Positions 1 to 11,896 of a stretch of DNA of 64,000 nt are shown piece after piece. Below the pieces are notes generated by a model. The model was not told the DNA's origin. It ran no database searches and saw only the letters and a program-made list of their open reading frames with translations. Source of the DNA: Apodemus sylvaticus (Eukaryota > Chordata > Mammalia > Rodentia > Muridae); the NCBI RefSeq assembly GCF_947179515.1, contig NC_067495.1:30479004-30543003 (forward strand), in the 5' to 3' direction. Each line of letters starts with the position of its first letter. The first letter of the stretch is position 1. Both the position numbers and the translations under genes were made by a program.

Positions 1-2703
1 ATATACCATGCATGTCCTTTTGGGTCTGGGTTACCTTATTCAGGATGATATTTCCTAGTTCCATTCATTTGGCTACAAAATTCATGATATCCTTTTTAAT
101 GGCTGAATAGTAAACCATTGTATAGATATACCACATTTTCTGTATCAATTCTTCAGTTGAGAGACATCTGGGTTGCTTTGGTTTCTAGCTAACACATAAG
201 ACTGCTATGAACATACTGGAGCATGTATCCTTGTAGTGGAGCATGTGTCCTTGTGATCTGATGTAGCATCTTTTGGGTATACACCCAGGACTGGTATACC
301 TGGGTCTTCAGATAAAACTATTCCCAATTTACTGAGAAATTACCAAATTTATTGTCAGAGTGGTTGTACTGGTTTTCATTCTCACCAGTAATGGAGGAGT
401 GTTTCCTTTCTCCACATCCTAGCCAGCATGCACTGTTCATTGAGTTTTTGATCTTACTCATTCTGACCGATATGGAGTGGAATCTCAGAATCGTTTTGAT
501 TTGCATTTCCCTGATTATTATGGACACTGAACATATATAAAGTGCTTCATATCATCCTCAAATAGTGATACTTTGTTTCTTCCTTTCATATTTATATGCC
601 CTTGATCTCCCATGTTGCCTTGTTGCCCTAGCTAGAATTTCCAGGATTATACTGAATAAATAGAGGGATAGTGAGCAAGCTTATCTTGTCCCTGATTTTA
701 ATGGAATTACTGGAATTAGTTTCTGTTCATTTAGTTTGATGTTGGATGTTGCTTTGCTGTAAATCGCTTTTATTATGTTTAGATATGTCCCTAGTATCCC
801 TGACCTTTCCAAGACTTTTAACATGAAGGCATGTTAGATTTTGTCAAAGGCTTTTTCAGCATCTAATGAGATTACCATGCGGTCTTTGTCTTTCAGTATG
901 TTTATACAGTGGACTATGTTGGTGAATTTTCGTATATTGACACCCCCCCCTGCATCCCTGGAATGAAGCCTACTTGATCTTGGTGAAGTATGTTTTTGGT
1001 CTGGTTAGATTCAGTTTGCCAGAATTTATTGAGTATTTTTGCATTGGTGTTCATGTGTGAAATTGGTCAGAACTTGTCTTTCTTTGTTAAGTCTTTGTGT
1101 GGTTTAGGTATCAGCATGACTGTGGCTCCATGGCAGTGTTCCTTCTGTTTCTATTTGTGGAGTAATTTGTGGAGTATTGGTATTATCTCTTGTTTAAAAG
1201 TCTGGTAGAATTCTGCATTCAAACCATCCATCCCTAGACTTTTTTGGTTGGACAAACTTTAATGACTGCTTCCATTTCTTTAGGCCTTTTAGGGCTATTT
1301 AAATAGTTTGGGTAATATAGCTTTAATTTTGGAATGTGGTATCTGTCTATAAATTCATCCATTCCATTTATATTTTCCAGTATTGTGGCATATAGGCTTT
1401 TGAAATAAGACTTAATGATTTTTTTCAATTTTCTCAGTTTCTGTTGTTATGTCTCCCTATTCATTTCTGATTCTGTTACTTTGGATAATGTCTCTCTGCC
1501 TTTTGTTAGTTTAGCTAAAGGTTTGTCTATCTTGTTGATTTTCTCAAACTAGAAATTTGAGAAATTTTTTGTGTTTGTTGATTCGTTTCAATTTGGTTGA
1601 TTTCCGCCCTGAGTTTGGTGGTTTCCTGCCTGTCTACTCCTCTTGGGTGTGTTTGCTTCTTTCTGTTCTAGAGCTTTCAGCTATGCTGTTAGGCTGCTAA
1701 TGTATGCTCTCTCCAGTTTCTTTTTGGAGGCCCTCAGAGCTGAGTTTTCCTTTTAGGACTGCTTTCATTGTGTCCCATAAGTTTGGGTATGTTGTGCCTT
1801 CATTTTCATTAAATTCTAAAATGTCTTTAGTTTCTTTCCTTATTTCTTCCTTGACCAAGTTATCATTGAGTAGAGTGTTGTTCAGCTTCTATGTGTATGT
1901 GGGCTTTCTGTTGTTTTTGCTGTTATTGAAGACCAGACTTAGTCCATGGTGATGTGATAGGGTGCGTGGAATAATTTCAATCTTCTTGTATCTGTTGAGG
2001 CTTACTTTGTGCCTGATTGTATGGTCAGTTTTGGAGAAGGACCCATGAGGTGCTAAGAAGAAGGTATATTATTTTGTTTTTGGTGAAATGCTCTGTAGAT
2101 ATCTGTTAAATCCATTTAGTTCATCATATCTGTTAGTTTTACTGTGTCTCTGTTTAGTTTGTGTTTCCATGACCTGGCCATTGTTGAGAGTGGGGTGTTG
2201 AAGTCTTCCACTATTATTATGTGAGGTGTGCTTTGAGCTTTAGTAAAGTTCCTTTTGACATTTGTGAGTGCCCTTGCATTTGGGGGCACAGGTATTTAAG
2301 ACTGAGATGCCATCTTGGATTTTTCCTTTCCAATGAGTATGAAATGTCTTTCCCCATCTGTTTTGATAACTTTTAGTTAAAAATCTATTTTACTAGATAT
2401 TAGAATGGTTACTACAGCTTGCTTCTTGGGCACCTTTGCTTGGAAAAAATCCTTTTTCAGCCCTTTAACTCTGAGGTAACTTTGCTACTTAGGTGTGTCT
2501 CTTGTATACAGCAAAATGATGGATCCTGTTTATGTATCTAGTCTGTTAGCCTGTGCCTGTTTATGGGTGAATTGAGCCCATAGATATTAATATATGTTGG
2601 CCAATGATTGTTATTTCCTTGTATTTTGTTGTTAGAGGTAGTATTTTGTGTGATTCTCTTCTTTTGAATTTGTTGTCATATGCTTAATTTCATGTTTTTG
2701 TTT

Positions 2704-2757
2704 TGTCTTGTTTAGTTTAGTTTAGTTTAGTTTAGTTTAGTTTAGTTTAGTTTAGTG
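2704..2757. repeat. (TTTAG)n microsatellite
   Basis: About ten tandem TTTAG units lie in the spacer between ORF2 and ORF1 of L1-A. The spacer is not coding, so the tract is a local pentamer expansion in an old L1. Confidence 0.9.
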
Positions 2758-2839
2758 TAGTTGCCCTCCTTGTGTTGGCCTTTTTCCTTCTATTGTCCTG
2801 TGTAGGGCTGGAAAACTGGAAAGATATCATTTAAATTCG

Positions 2840-3398
2840 ATTTTTCGAAAAATATCTCCATCTATGGTGATTGAGAGTTTTGCTGGGTATAGTAGTCTGG
2901 GCTGACTGGCATTCATGTTCTCTTAGGGTCTGTATGACATCTGCCCAGGATCTTCTAGCTTTCATAGTTTCTGGTGAGAAGTCTGGTGTAATTCTGATAG
3001 GTCTGCCTTTATATGTTACTTGGCCTTTTCCCCTTACTGCTTTTAATATTCTTTCTTTGTTTAGTACATTTGGTGTTTTGATTATTATGTGACAGGAGGA
3101 CTTTCTGTTCTGGTCCAGTCTAGAGTTCTGTAGGCTTCTTGTATGCTCGTGGGCATCACTTTCTTTAGGTTAGGGAAGTTTTCTTCTACAATTTTGTTGA
3201 AGGTATTTACTGACCCTTTAAGTAGGTAATCTTCACTCTCTTCTATACCTATTATTCTTGGGTTTGTTCTTCTCATTGTGTCCTGCATTTCCTGGATGTT
3301 TTGGGTTAGGAACATTTTACACTTTGCATTTTCTTTGACTGATATGCCCATATATTCTATGCTATCTTCTATACCTGAGATTCTCTCTTCCATTTCTT
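2840..3398 (-). pseudogene. L1-A ORF1, C-terminal part
   Basis: Minus-strand translation of 3393-3085 shows the ORF1 RRM-like core (coiled-coil end, then TMRR and RIIGIEESED, then an EAYRT motif) before a stop. ORF1p is the trimeric RNA-binding chaperone of LINE-1. The N-terminal half of this same gene is 18 kb away at 21594-22093, separated by the L1-B insertion. Frameshifts and stops show it is dead. Confidence 0.8.
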
Positions 3399-4293
3399 TT
3401 TTTTTTTTTGAACAAAATTTTTTTAATATTTTTATTTTTTATATTCTTTGTTTACATTCCAAATGATTTCCCCTTTCCCGGATCCCCCCTCACCATATGT
3501 CCCATAAACCTTCTTTTCTCCATCCCTTCTCCAATCACCTCCCTCCTTTTTCTCTGTCCTTATATTCCCTTCCCATGCTAGATCAATCCTTTCCAGGATC
3601 AGGATCTCCATACTTCTTCATGGGAGTCATTTGTTATGCAATTTGTGCCTTGGGTATTCAGGGCTTCTGGGCTAATTAATATCCACTTATCAGATATTGC
3701 ATTCCATGTGTATTCTTTTGTGATTGGGTTACCTCACTTAGGATGATATTTTCCAGATCAAACCATTTGCCTAAAAATTTTGTGAATTCATTGTTTCTAA
3801 TTGCTGAGTAGTATTCCATTGTGTAAATATACTACATTTTCTGTATCCATTCCTCCTTTGAGGGGTATCTGGGTTCTTTCCAGCTTCTGGCTATTATAAA
3901 TAAGGCTGCTATGAACATAATGGAGCATATGTCTTTATTGCATGCCGAGGAATCCTTTGGGTATATGCCCAGGAGAGGTATAGCAGGGTCCTCCAGAAGT
4001 GTCATGCCCAGTTTTCTGAGGAAACTCCAGACTGATTTCCACAGTGGTTGTACCATCTTGCAGCACCACCAGCAGTGGAGGAGTGTTCCTCTTTCTCCAC
4101 ATCCTCGACAACACCTGCTGTCTTCTGAGTTTTTGACCTTAGACATTCTGACTGGTGAAAGGTGAAATCTCAGGGTTGTTTTGATCTGCATTTCCCTAAT
4201 GACTAATGATGTTGAGCACTTCTTAAGGTGCCTCTCAGCCATCAGAATTTCTTCAGGTGAAAATTCTTTCTTTACATCTCTACCCCATTTTTT
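3399..4293 (-). mobile_element. L1-B segment 1: 3' UTR and ORF2 C-terminus
   Basis: This holds the poly(A) (T-run 3397-3410 on this strand), a 3' UTR of an older type than those of L1-C and L1-D, and the ORF2 C-terminal domain (about 3680-4293). The cysteine-rich C-terminal motif (CCRGCGERGTLLHCWW) is visible at 4242-3832. It stops at TACCCCATTTTTT (4281-4293), which is repeated at 8778-8790 after the L1-C insertion. Segments 2 (8791-11607) and 3 (19106-21593) complete a full-length element of about 6.2 kb. Confidence 0.9.
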
Positions 4294-4437
4294 TTATTCG
4301 ATATATTTTTTATTTACATTTCAAATGATTTCCCCTTTTCTAGCCCCCCACTCCCCGAAAGTCCCACAAGCCCCCTTCTCTCCCCCTGTCCTCGCACCCC
4401 TTCCCACTTCCCCATTCTGGTTTTGCTGAATACTGCT

Positions 4438-6717
4438 AGACTAATTTCCAGAGTGGTTGTACCAATTTGCAACCCCACCAGCAGTGGAGGAGTGTTCCTC
4501 TTTCTCCACACCCTCTCCAACACCTGCTGTCTCCTGAATTTTTAATCTTAGCCATTCTGACTGGTGTAAGGTGAAATCTCAGGGTTGTTTTGATTTGCAT
4601 TTCCCTAATGACTAATGAAGTTGAGCATTTTTTAAGATGCTTCTCCGCCATCCGAAGTTCTTCAGGTGAGAATTCTTTGTTTAACTCTGTACCCCATTTT
4701 TTAATAGGGTTGTTTGGTTTTCTGGAGTCTAACTTCTTGAGTTCTTTATATATATTGTTCCAGATGAATTTGATAATTGCTCTTTCTAACTCTGTGAAGA
4801 ATTGAGTTGGGATTTTGAAGGGTATTGCATTGAATCTGTATAGTGCTTTAGGCAAAATGGTCTCTCCAAGACTTTAAGCATGAAAGGATGCTGAATTTTG
4901 TCAAATGCTTTTTCAGCATCCAAGGAAATGACCATGTGTTTTTTTTTCTTTGAGTTTGTTTATGTAGTGGATTGCATTGATGGATTTCCTTATATTGAAC
5001 CAACCCTGCATTCCCGGGATAAAGCCTACTTGATCATGGTGGATGATCGTTTTGATGTGTTCTTGGATTCGGTTGGCAAGATTTTTATTGAGTATTTTTG
5101 CATCGATGTTCATAATGGAAATTGGTCTGAAGTTCTCTTTCTTTGTTGGATCTTTGTGTGGTTTAGGTATCAGCGTAATGATGGTTTCGTAGAAGGAATT
5201 GGGTAGTGTTCCTTCTGTTTCTATTTGTGGAATAGTTTGAAGAGTATTGGTGTTAACTCTTCTTTGAAGGTCTGATAGAATTCTGCACTGAAACCATCTG
5301 GTCTTGTGCTTTTTTTGGTTGGAAGAATTCCTATGACTCCTTCTATTTCTTTAGGCATTATGGGACTGTTTAGATGATATATTTGGTCCTGATTTAATTT
5401 TGGTATCTGGTATCTGTCAAGGAAATTGTCCATTTCCTCTAGATTCTCCAGTTGTGTTGAGTACAGGCTCTTGTAGTAGGATCTGATGATTTTTTGGATT
5501 TCCTCAGTTTCCGTTGTTATATCTCCCTTTTCATTTCTAAGTTTCTTAATTTAGATACTTTCTCTGTGCCCTTTGGTCAGTCTGGCTAAGGGTTTATCTA
5601 TCTTGTTGATTTTCTCAAAGAACCAGCTCCTGGTTTTGTTGATTCTTTGTATGGTTCTCTTTGTTTCTACTTGATCGATTTCGGCCCTGAGTTTGATGAT
5701 TTCCTGCCTTCTACTCCTCCTGGGTGAAATAGCTTCTTTTTGTTCCAGGGCTTTCAGGTGTGTCATTAAGCTGGTAATGTATGCTCTCTCCATTTTCTTT
5801 TTGGAGGCACTCAGGGCTATGAGTTTTCCTCTTAGCACTGCTTTCATTGTGTCCCATAGATTTGGGTATGTTGTGTCTTCATTTTCATTGTGTTCTAAAA
5901 AGTCTTTAATTTCTTTCTTTATTTCTTCCTTGACCAAGGTATCATTGAGTAGAATATTGTTCAGTTTCCACGTGTATGTGGGTTTTCTGTTGTTTTTGTT
6001 GCTATTAAAGACCACTTTTACTCCATAGTGATCTGATAGGAGGCATGGGATTAGTTCGATCTTCTTATATTTGTTGAGGTCTGTCTTGTGACCAATTATA
6101 TGGTCGATTTTGGAGAAGGTACCATGAGGTGCTGAGATAAAGGCATATTCTTTTGCTTTAGGATAGAATGTTCTATATATATCTGTTAAATCTAATTGGT
6201 CTAAAGCTTCAATTAGTTTCATTGTGTCTCTGTTTAGTTTCTGTTTTCCTGATAGGTCCATTGAGGAAAGTGCAGTGTTGAAGTCACCCACAATTATTGT
6301 GTTAGGTGCAATGTGTGCTTTGAGCTTTAATAACGTTTCTTTTACGAAAAAGGGTGCCCTTGCATTTGGAGCAGAGATGTTCAGGATTGAGAGTTTTTCT
6401 TGTTGTATTTTTCCTTTGACCAGCAAGAAGTGTCCCTCAGAGTCTCTTTTGATGACTTTGGGTTGAAAGTCAATTTTATCTGATATTAAAATGGCTACTC
6501 CAGCTTGTTTCCTGAGACCATTTGCTTGTAAAATTTTCTTCCATCCTTTTACTCTAAGGTAGTGTTTGTCTTTGACCCTGAGGTGTGTTTCCTGTATGCA
6601 GCAAAATGTAGGGTCCTGTTTACATATCTAGTCGGTTAGTCTATGTCTTTTTATTGGGGCATTGAGTCCATTGATGTTAAGAAATATTAAGGAATAGTGA
6701 TTGTTACTTCCTGTCAT
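4438..6717 (-). pseudogene. L1-C ORF2 (deleted endonuclease/reverse transcriptase)
   Basis: The start methionine is at 6717 (CAT on this strand), matching the MTGSNNHYSLIS start of other copies. The longest open block is 6426-5551 (291 aa). It covers the second half of the apurinic-type endonuclease domain, including VGDFNT and the SDH motif, and runs into the RT fingers. Downstream, three deletions and several frameshifts remove most of the RT palm, thumb and part of the C-terminal domain. It cannot encode a working ORF2 protein. Confidence 0.88.
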
Positions 6718-6776
6718 TTTTGACTTTTTTTTTTAAATTTGATTGGTTAACTTCTTTTGGGTTTGATGAAAGGTTA

Positions 6777-7982
6777 CTATCTTGCTTTTTCTAGGGTGAA
6801 GTTTCCCTCTTTGTATTGGTGTTTTCCTCCTATTATCCTTTGTAGGACTGGGTTTGTGGATAGATATTGGGTAAACTTGGTTTTGTCATGGAATATCTTA
6901 GTTTCTCCATCTATGGTGATTGAGAGTTTTGCTGGGTATAGTAGTTTTGGCTGGCATTTGTGTTCTCTTAGAGTCTGCATGACATCTGCCCAGGATCTTC
7001 TAGCCTTCATAGTCTCAGGTGAAAAGTCTGCTGTGATTCTGATAGGTCTTCCTTTATATGTTACTTGGCCTTTTTCTCTTACTGCCTTTAATATTCTTTC
7101 TTTGTTTAGTACATTTGGTGTTTTGATTATTATGTGACGGGAGGTATTTCTGTTCTGGTCCAGTCTGTTTGGAGTTCTGTAGGCTTCTTGTATATTCATG
7201 GGCATCTCTCTCTTTATGTTAGGGACATTTTCTTCCATAATTTTAGTGAAGATATTTGCTGGCCCTTTAAGTTGTAAATCCTCACTCTCATCTATGCCTA
7301 TAATCCTTAGGTTTGGTCTTCTCATTGTGTCCTGGATTTTCTGGAAATTTTGGGTTACAAGATTTTTGCATTTTGCATTTTCTTTGACTGTTGAGTTCAT
7401 GGTTTCTATGCTATCTTCAACATCTGAGATTCTTTCTTCTATCGCTTGTATTCTGTTGTTGATATTTGCATCTATGTCCCCTGATTTCTTCCCAAGGCTT
7501 TCTATCTCCAAAGTTGTCTCCCTTTGAGTTTTCTTAGTTGTTTCTACTTCTGATTTTAGATCCTGGATGGTTTTGCTTAGCTCCTTCACTTGCTTGTTTG
7601 TGCTTTCCTGTAATTCTTTAAGAGATTTTTGTGTTTCCTCTTTCACGACCTCAGCCCGTTGACCAAAGTTCTCCTGTATTTCTTTAAGTGTTTTTTGCAT
7701 TTCCTCATTATTGGCTTTTGTATTCTCCTGGATTTCGTTCAATGATTTTTGTGTTTCCCTTGCAAGGGCTTCTAACTTTTGATCCATTTTCTCCTGAATT
7801 TCTTTAAGTATGTCCTTCATTTGTTCTTGTACCAGCATCATGACAAGTAATTTTAAATCCAAATCCTGTTTTACTAGTGTGATGGGGTATCCAGGACATG
7901 CTGGTAAAGGAGAATTGGGTTTAGATGTTGCCATATTGCCTTGATTTCTGTTAGTGACGTTCCTGCGTTTGCCTTTTGCCAT
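6777..7982 (-). CDS. L1-C ORF1 protein, 401 aa, open
   Basis: This is an intact LINE-1 ORF1, starting MAKGKRRNVTNRNQ and ending at the conserved LEKAR. Residues about 50-180 are a long coiled coil with repeated QKSLxEIQEN units, the trimerisation stalk. Residues about 190-290 are the RRM-like fold with TMRRPNLRIIGI. The basic C-terminal domain carries REKGQVTYKGRPIRI. ORF1p binds L1 RNA and forms the cytoplasmic RNP. The frame is open although ORF2 of the same element is destroyed. Whether it is expressed cannot be told from sequence. Confidence 0.92.
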   Translation of the reverse strand: MAKGKRRNVTNRNQGNMATSKPNSPLPACPGYPITLVKQDLDLKLLVMMLVQEQMKDILKEIQEKMDQKLEALARETQKSLNEIQENTKANNEEMQKTLKEIQENFGQRAEVVKEETQKSLKELQESTNKQVKELSKTIQDLKSEVETTKKTQRETTLEIESLGKKSGDIDANINNRIQAIEERISDVEDSIETMNSTVKENAKCKNLVTQNFQKIQDTMRRPNLRIIGIDESEDLQLKGPANIFTKIMEENVPNIKREMPMNIQEAYRTPNRLDQNRNTSRHIIIKTPNVLNKERILKAVREKGQVTYKGRPIRITADFSPETMKARRSWADVMQTLREHKCQPKLLYPAKLSITIDGETKIFHDKTKFTQYLSTNPVLQRIIGGKHQYKEGNFTLEKAR

Positions 7983-8777
7983 CTAGTTCTCACTGATGTT
8001 AGTTGGTCTTGTTGATGCTGGACTCATCAGTGCAAGCTGCCCCTTCCCAGGTGGCCTCTGGTGCACATCTTACCTCCTGCAGTGCCTGGAGACAGGGTGC
8101 TGTTGCCCAGGCTGTTCAGATCCTGAAGCAGACACCTGAAGGCTCTAGCTGGGGCCTGCTGGATTCACCGGAGCACACTGACTTCTCCCCGCTGGCTGCC
8201 CAGAAGCCCCTCTTGCCTCTTGTAGGACCTGGAGATGTGGTGTTTCCTCCCAGGCTGATCTGGATCCAGAAGCAGAGGGATCTGAGGGCTACCGCCAGAG
8301 GCCTCAGGACTGGAACCTAAGCTCTGCGCCACAGGAGCAAGCTGTGCTGTTAGCTCCCAGACTGCCTCTGGGTGCACACCAGGACTTCTGCACTTCCTGG
8401 AGACCGAGTGCTGTGGCCCAGGCTGTTCAGATCCCAAAGCAGGCACCTGAAGGCTCCTGCTGGGGCCCGGTGGATTCACCGGAGCACACTGACTTCTCCC
8501 CGCTGGCCACCAGGAAGCCCCTCTTGCCTCTTGAAGGACCTGGAGATGTGGTGTTGCTGCCCAGGCTGATCTGGATCCCGAAGCAGAGAGGTCTGAGGGC
8601 TACCACCAGAGGCCTCAGGACTGGAGCCCAAGCTCCACGCCACAGGAGCAAGCTGTGCTGTGAGCTCCCAGACTGCCTCTGGGTGCACACCAGGTCTCCT
8701 GCACTTCCTGGAGACCGAGTGCTGTGGCCCAGGCCGTTCAGATGCCAAAGCAGGCACCTGAAGGCTCCTACTGGCTG
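7983..8777 (-). promoter_or_regulatory. L1-C 5' UTR, type-alpha monomers (about 311 bp)
   Basis: This GC-rich stretch directly upstream of ORF1 repeats with a period of about 311 bp (for example CTGGATCC near 8260 and 8571). Tandem 5' UTR monomers are the promoter units of murine LINE-1. It is truncated at 8777 exactly where the TSD begins, so truncation happened during insertion. The same monomer family occurs in L1-B and L1-G. Confidence 0.85.
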
Positions 8778-8790
8778 TACCCCATTTTTT

Positions 8791-11607
8791 AATAGGGTTA
8801 TTTGGTTCCTTGGGGTCTAACTTCATGAGTTCTTTGTATATATTGGATATTAGCCCTCTATCAGATGTGGGGTTGGTGAATATTCTTTCCCAATTTGATG
8901 GTTGCCGTTTTGTCCTTTTAACAGTGTCCTTTGCCTTACAGAAACTTTGTAATTTTATGAGGTCCCATTTGTCAATTCTTGATCTTAGAGCATAAGCTAT
9001 TGATGATCTGTTCAGGAACTTTTCCCCTGTGCCCATGTCCTCAAGGGTCTTCCCCAGTTTCTTTTCTATTAGTTTCAGTGTGTCTGGTTTTACATGGAAG
9101 TCCTTGATCCACTTGGAGTGAAGTTTAGTACATGGAGATAAGAATGGATCAATTCGCATTCTTCTGCATGCTGACCTCCAATTGAAACAGCACCATTTGT
9201 TGAGAAGGCTATCTTTTTTCCACTGGATGTTTTTGGCTCCTTTGTCGAAGATCAAGTGACCATAGGTGTGTGGGTTCATTTCTGGATCTTCAATTCTATT
9301 CCATTGGTCCACTTGTCTGTCACTGTGCCAATACCATGCAGTTTTTAACACTATTGCTCTGTAGTATTGCTTGAAGTCAGGGATACTGATTCCCCCAAAA
9401 TTTCTTTTGTTGTTGAGAATAGTTTTAGCTATCCTGGGTTTCTTGTTATTCCAGATGAATTTGAGAATTGCTTTTTCTAACTCTGTGAAGAACTGTGTTG
9501 GGATTTTGATGGGGATTGCATTGAATATGTAGATCGCTTTTGGCAAGATGGACATTTTAACTATATTAATCCTACCAATCCACGAGCATGGCAGATTTTT
9601 CCATTTTCTGAGGTCTTCTTCAATTTCCTTCTTCAGAGACCTGAAGTTCTTGTCATATAGATCTTTCACTTGTTTGGTTAGAGTCACACCAAGATACTTT
9701 ATATTGTTTGTGGCTATTTTGAAGGGTGTCATTTCCCTAACTGCTTTCTCAGCCTGCTTATCCTTTGAGTATAGGAAGGCAACTGATTTGCTTGAGTTGA
9801 TTTTTATAACCAGCCATTTTGCTGAAGTTGTTTATCAGCTGTAGGAGTTCTCTGGTGGAGGTTTTCGGGTCACTTAAGTAGACTATCATGTCAGCTGCAA
9901 ATAGTGATAATTTGACTTCTTCCTTTTCAATTTGTATCCCCTTGACCTCCTTATGTTGTCTAATTGCTCTAGCTAGAACTTCAAGTACTATATTGAAAAG
10001 ATATGGAGAGAGAGGTCAGCCTTGTCTAGTCCCTGATTTTAGTAGGATTGCTTCAAGTTTCTCTCCATTTAGTTTGATGTTGGCTACCGGTTTGCTGTAT
10101 ATTGTTTTAATGATGTTTAGGTATGGCCCTTGAATTCCTGTTCTTTCCAATACTTTTAGCAAGAAAGGATGCTGGATTTTGTCAAATGCTTTTTCTGCAT
10201 CTAATGAGATGATCATATGGTTTTTTTCTTTGAGTTTGTTTATGTAGTGGATAGCATTGATGGATTTCCTTATATTGAACCATCCCTGCATCCCTGGGAT
10301 GAAGCCTACTTGATCATGGTGGATGATCGTTTTGATGTGTTCTTGGATTGGGTTGGCAAGAATTTTATTAAGTATTTTTGCATCAATATTCATAAGAGAA
10401 ATTGGCCTGAAGTTCTCTTTCTTTGTTGGATCTTTGTGTGGTTTTGGTATCAGCGTAATTGTGGCTTCATAGAACGAGTTGGGTAGAGTTCCTTCTGTTT
10501 CTATTTTGTGGAATAGTTTGAAGAGTATTGGTGTTAGGTCTTCTATGAAGGTCTGATAGAACTCTGCACTGAAGCCATCTGGTCCCGGACTTTTTTGACT
10601 TTCTATGACCCTTTTTATTTCTTCAGGTGTTATGGGACTGTTTAGATGATCTATTTGATCCTGATTTAGTTTTGGTGTCGGATATCTGTCTAGGAAACTG
10701 TCCATTTCCCCCAGATTCTCCAGTTGTGTTGAGTATAGGCTTTTGTAGTAGGATCTAATGGTTTTTTGAATTTCCTCAGTTTCTTTTGTTATATCTCCCT
10801 TTTCATTTCTAAGTTTGTTAATCTGGATACTGTCTCTGTGTCCTTTGGTTAGTCTGGCTAAGGATTTATCTATCTTGTTGATTTTCTCAAAGAACCAGCT
10901 CCTGGTATTGTTGATTCTTTGTATGGTTCTCTTTGTTTTTACTTGATTGATTTCGGCCCTGAGTTTGATGATTTCCTGCCTTCTACTCCTCCTGGGTGAA
11001 ATAGCTTCTTTTTGTTCCAGGGCTTTCAGGTGTGTCATTAAGCTGTTAGTGTATGCTCTCTCCATTTTCTTTTTGGAGGCACTCAGGGCTATGAGTTTTC
11101 CTCTTAGCACTGCTTTCATTGTGTCCCATAGATTTGGGTATGTTGTGTCTTCATTTTCATTGTGTTCTAAAAAGTCTTTAAATTCTTTCTTTATTTCTTC
11201 CTTGATCAAGGTATCATTGAGTAGGATATTGTTCAGTTTCCATGTGTATGTGGGTTTTCTGTTGTTTTTGTTGCTATTGAAGACCACTTTTACTCCATAG
11301 TGATCTGATAGGAGGCATGGGATTAGTTCGATCTGCTTATATTTGTTGAGGTCTGTCTTGTGACCAATTATATGGTCGATTTTGGAGAAGGTACCATGAG
11401 GTGCTAAGAAAAAGGTATATTCTTTTGCTTTAGGATAGAATGTTTTATATATATATATATATCTGTTAAATCTAATTGGTGCAAAGCTTCAACTAGTTTC
11501 ATTGTGTCCCTGTTTAGTTCCTGTCTTCCTGATCGGTCCATTGAGGAAAGTGCAGTTTTGAAGTCACCCACAATTATTGTGTTAGGTGCAATGTGTCTTT
11601 CGAACTT
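8791..11607 (-). mobile_element. L1-B segment 2: ORF2 middle
   Basis: This continues L1-B after the L1-C interruption. It encodes the ORF2 region from the C-terminal domain (8791) up to the start of the endonuclease (11607). Large open blocks remain on the minus strand: 9732-8476 (its last part reads out of L1-B into L1-C 5' UTR, so that tail is not L1-B ORF2) and 11287-10016 (RT fingers and palm start). It ends at TCTTTCGAACTT (11596-11607), which recurs with one mismatch at 19094-19105. Divergence from L1-D is clearly higher below about 10.88 kb than above it. Confidence 0.9.
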
Positions 11608-11896
11608 TTTTTTTTTTTTTACATTTCTTTTTTTTTTTTTAGTTTTTTTTATTATTATTTGATATAATTTATTTACATTTCCAATGATTTCCCCTTTTCT
11701 AGCCCCCCCACTCCCCGAAAGTCCCGCAAGCCCCCTTCTCTTCCCCTGTCCTCCCACCCATCCCCTCCCACTTCCCCGTTCTGGTTTTGCTGAATACTGT
11801 TTCACTGAGTCTTTCCAGAACCAGGGGCCACTCCTCCTTTCTTCTTGTACCTCATTTGATGTGTGGATTATGTTTTGGGTATTCCAGTTTTCTAGG

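Larger units (their letters stand above)
1..3398 (-). mobile_element. L1-A, 3' segment of the oldest LINE-1 in the nest
   Basis: This is a diverged minus-strand LINE-1, the outermost element of the nest. Reading upward on the plus strand it holds the ORF2 C-terminal region (1-540), the reverse transcriptase and endonuclease regions (about 545-2600, many stops), the ORF2/ORF1 spacer with a (TTTAG)n tract, and the C-terminal part of ORF1 (about 2840-3398). At about 540 the sequence jumps from the ORF2 C-terminus straight into the RT palm region, so well over 1 kb of ORF2 is missing. The segment stops at a 13-bp site (3386-3398) that recurs at 21594-21606, where the rest of the same element continues. 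The 3' UTR lies outside the window. Confidence 0.88.
4294..8777 (-). mobile_element. L1-C, LINE-1 inserted into L1-B
   Basis: This is a minus-strand LINE-1 bounded by a 13-bp TSD (4281-4293 and 8778-8790). In order on the plus strand it has the 3' UTR (4294-4437), a shrunken ORF2 (about 4438-6717), the spacer, an open ORF1 (6777-7982), and a 5' UTR made of about 2.5 monomers of about 311 bp (7983-8777). Three separate internal deletions lie near 4437, 4760 and 4860, relative to the intact L1-D. The EN and ORF1 parts are close to L1-D, so this is a fairly young copy. Confidence 0.92.

Noticed and set aside
4430..4865. L1-C internal deletions as retrotransposed splice products
   Set aside because: Checked against L1-D, the lost blocks do not start with GT or end with AG on the L1 strand.
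8003..8820. Several plus- and minus-strand ORFs of 65-158 aa
   Set aside because: They are open frames in GC-rich L1 5' UTR monomers. The same frames recur at 20.8-21.4 kb and 50.2-51.0 kb.
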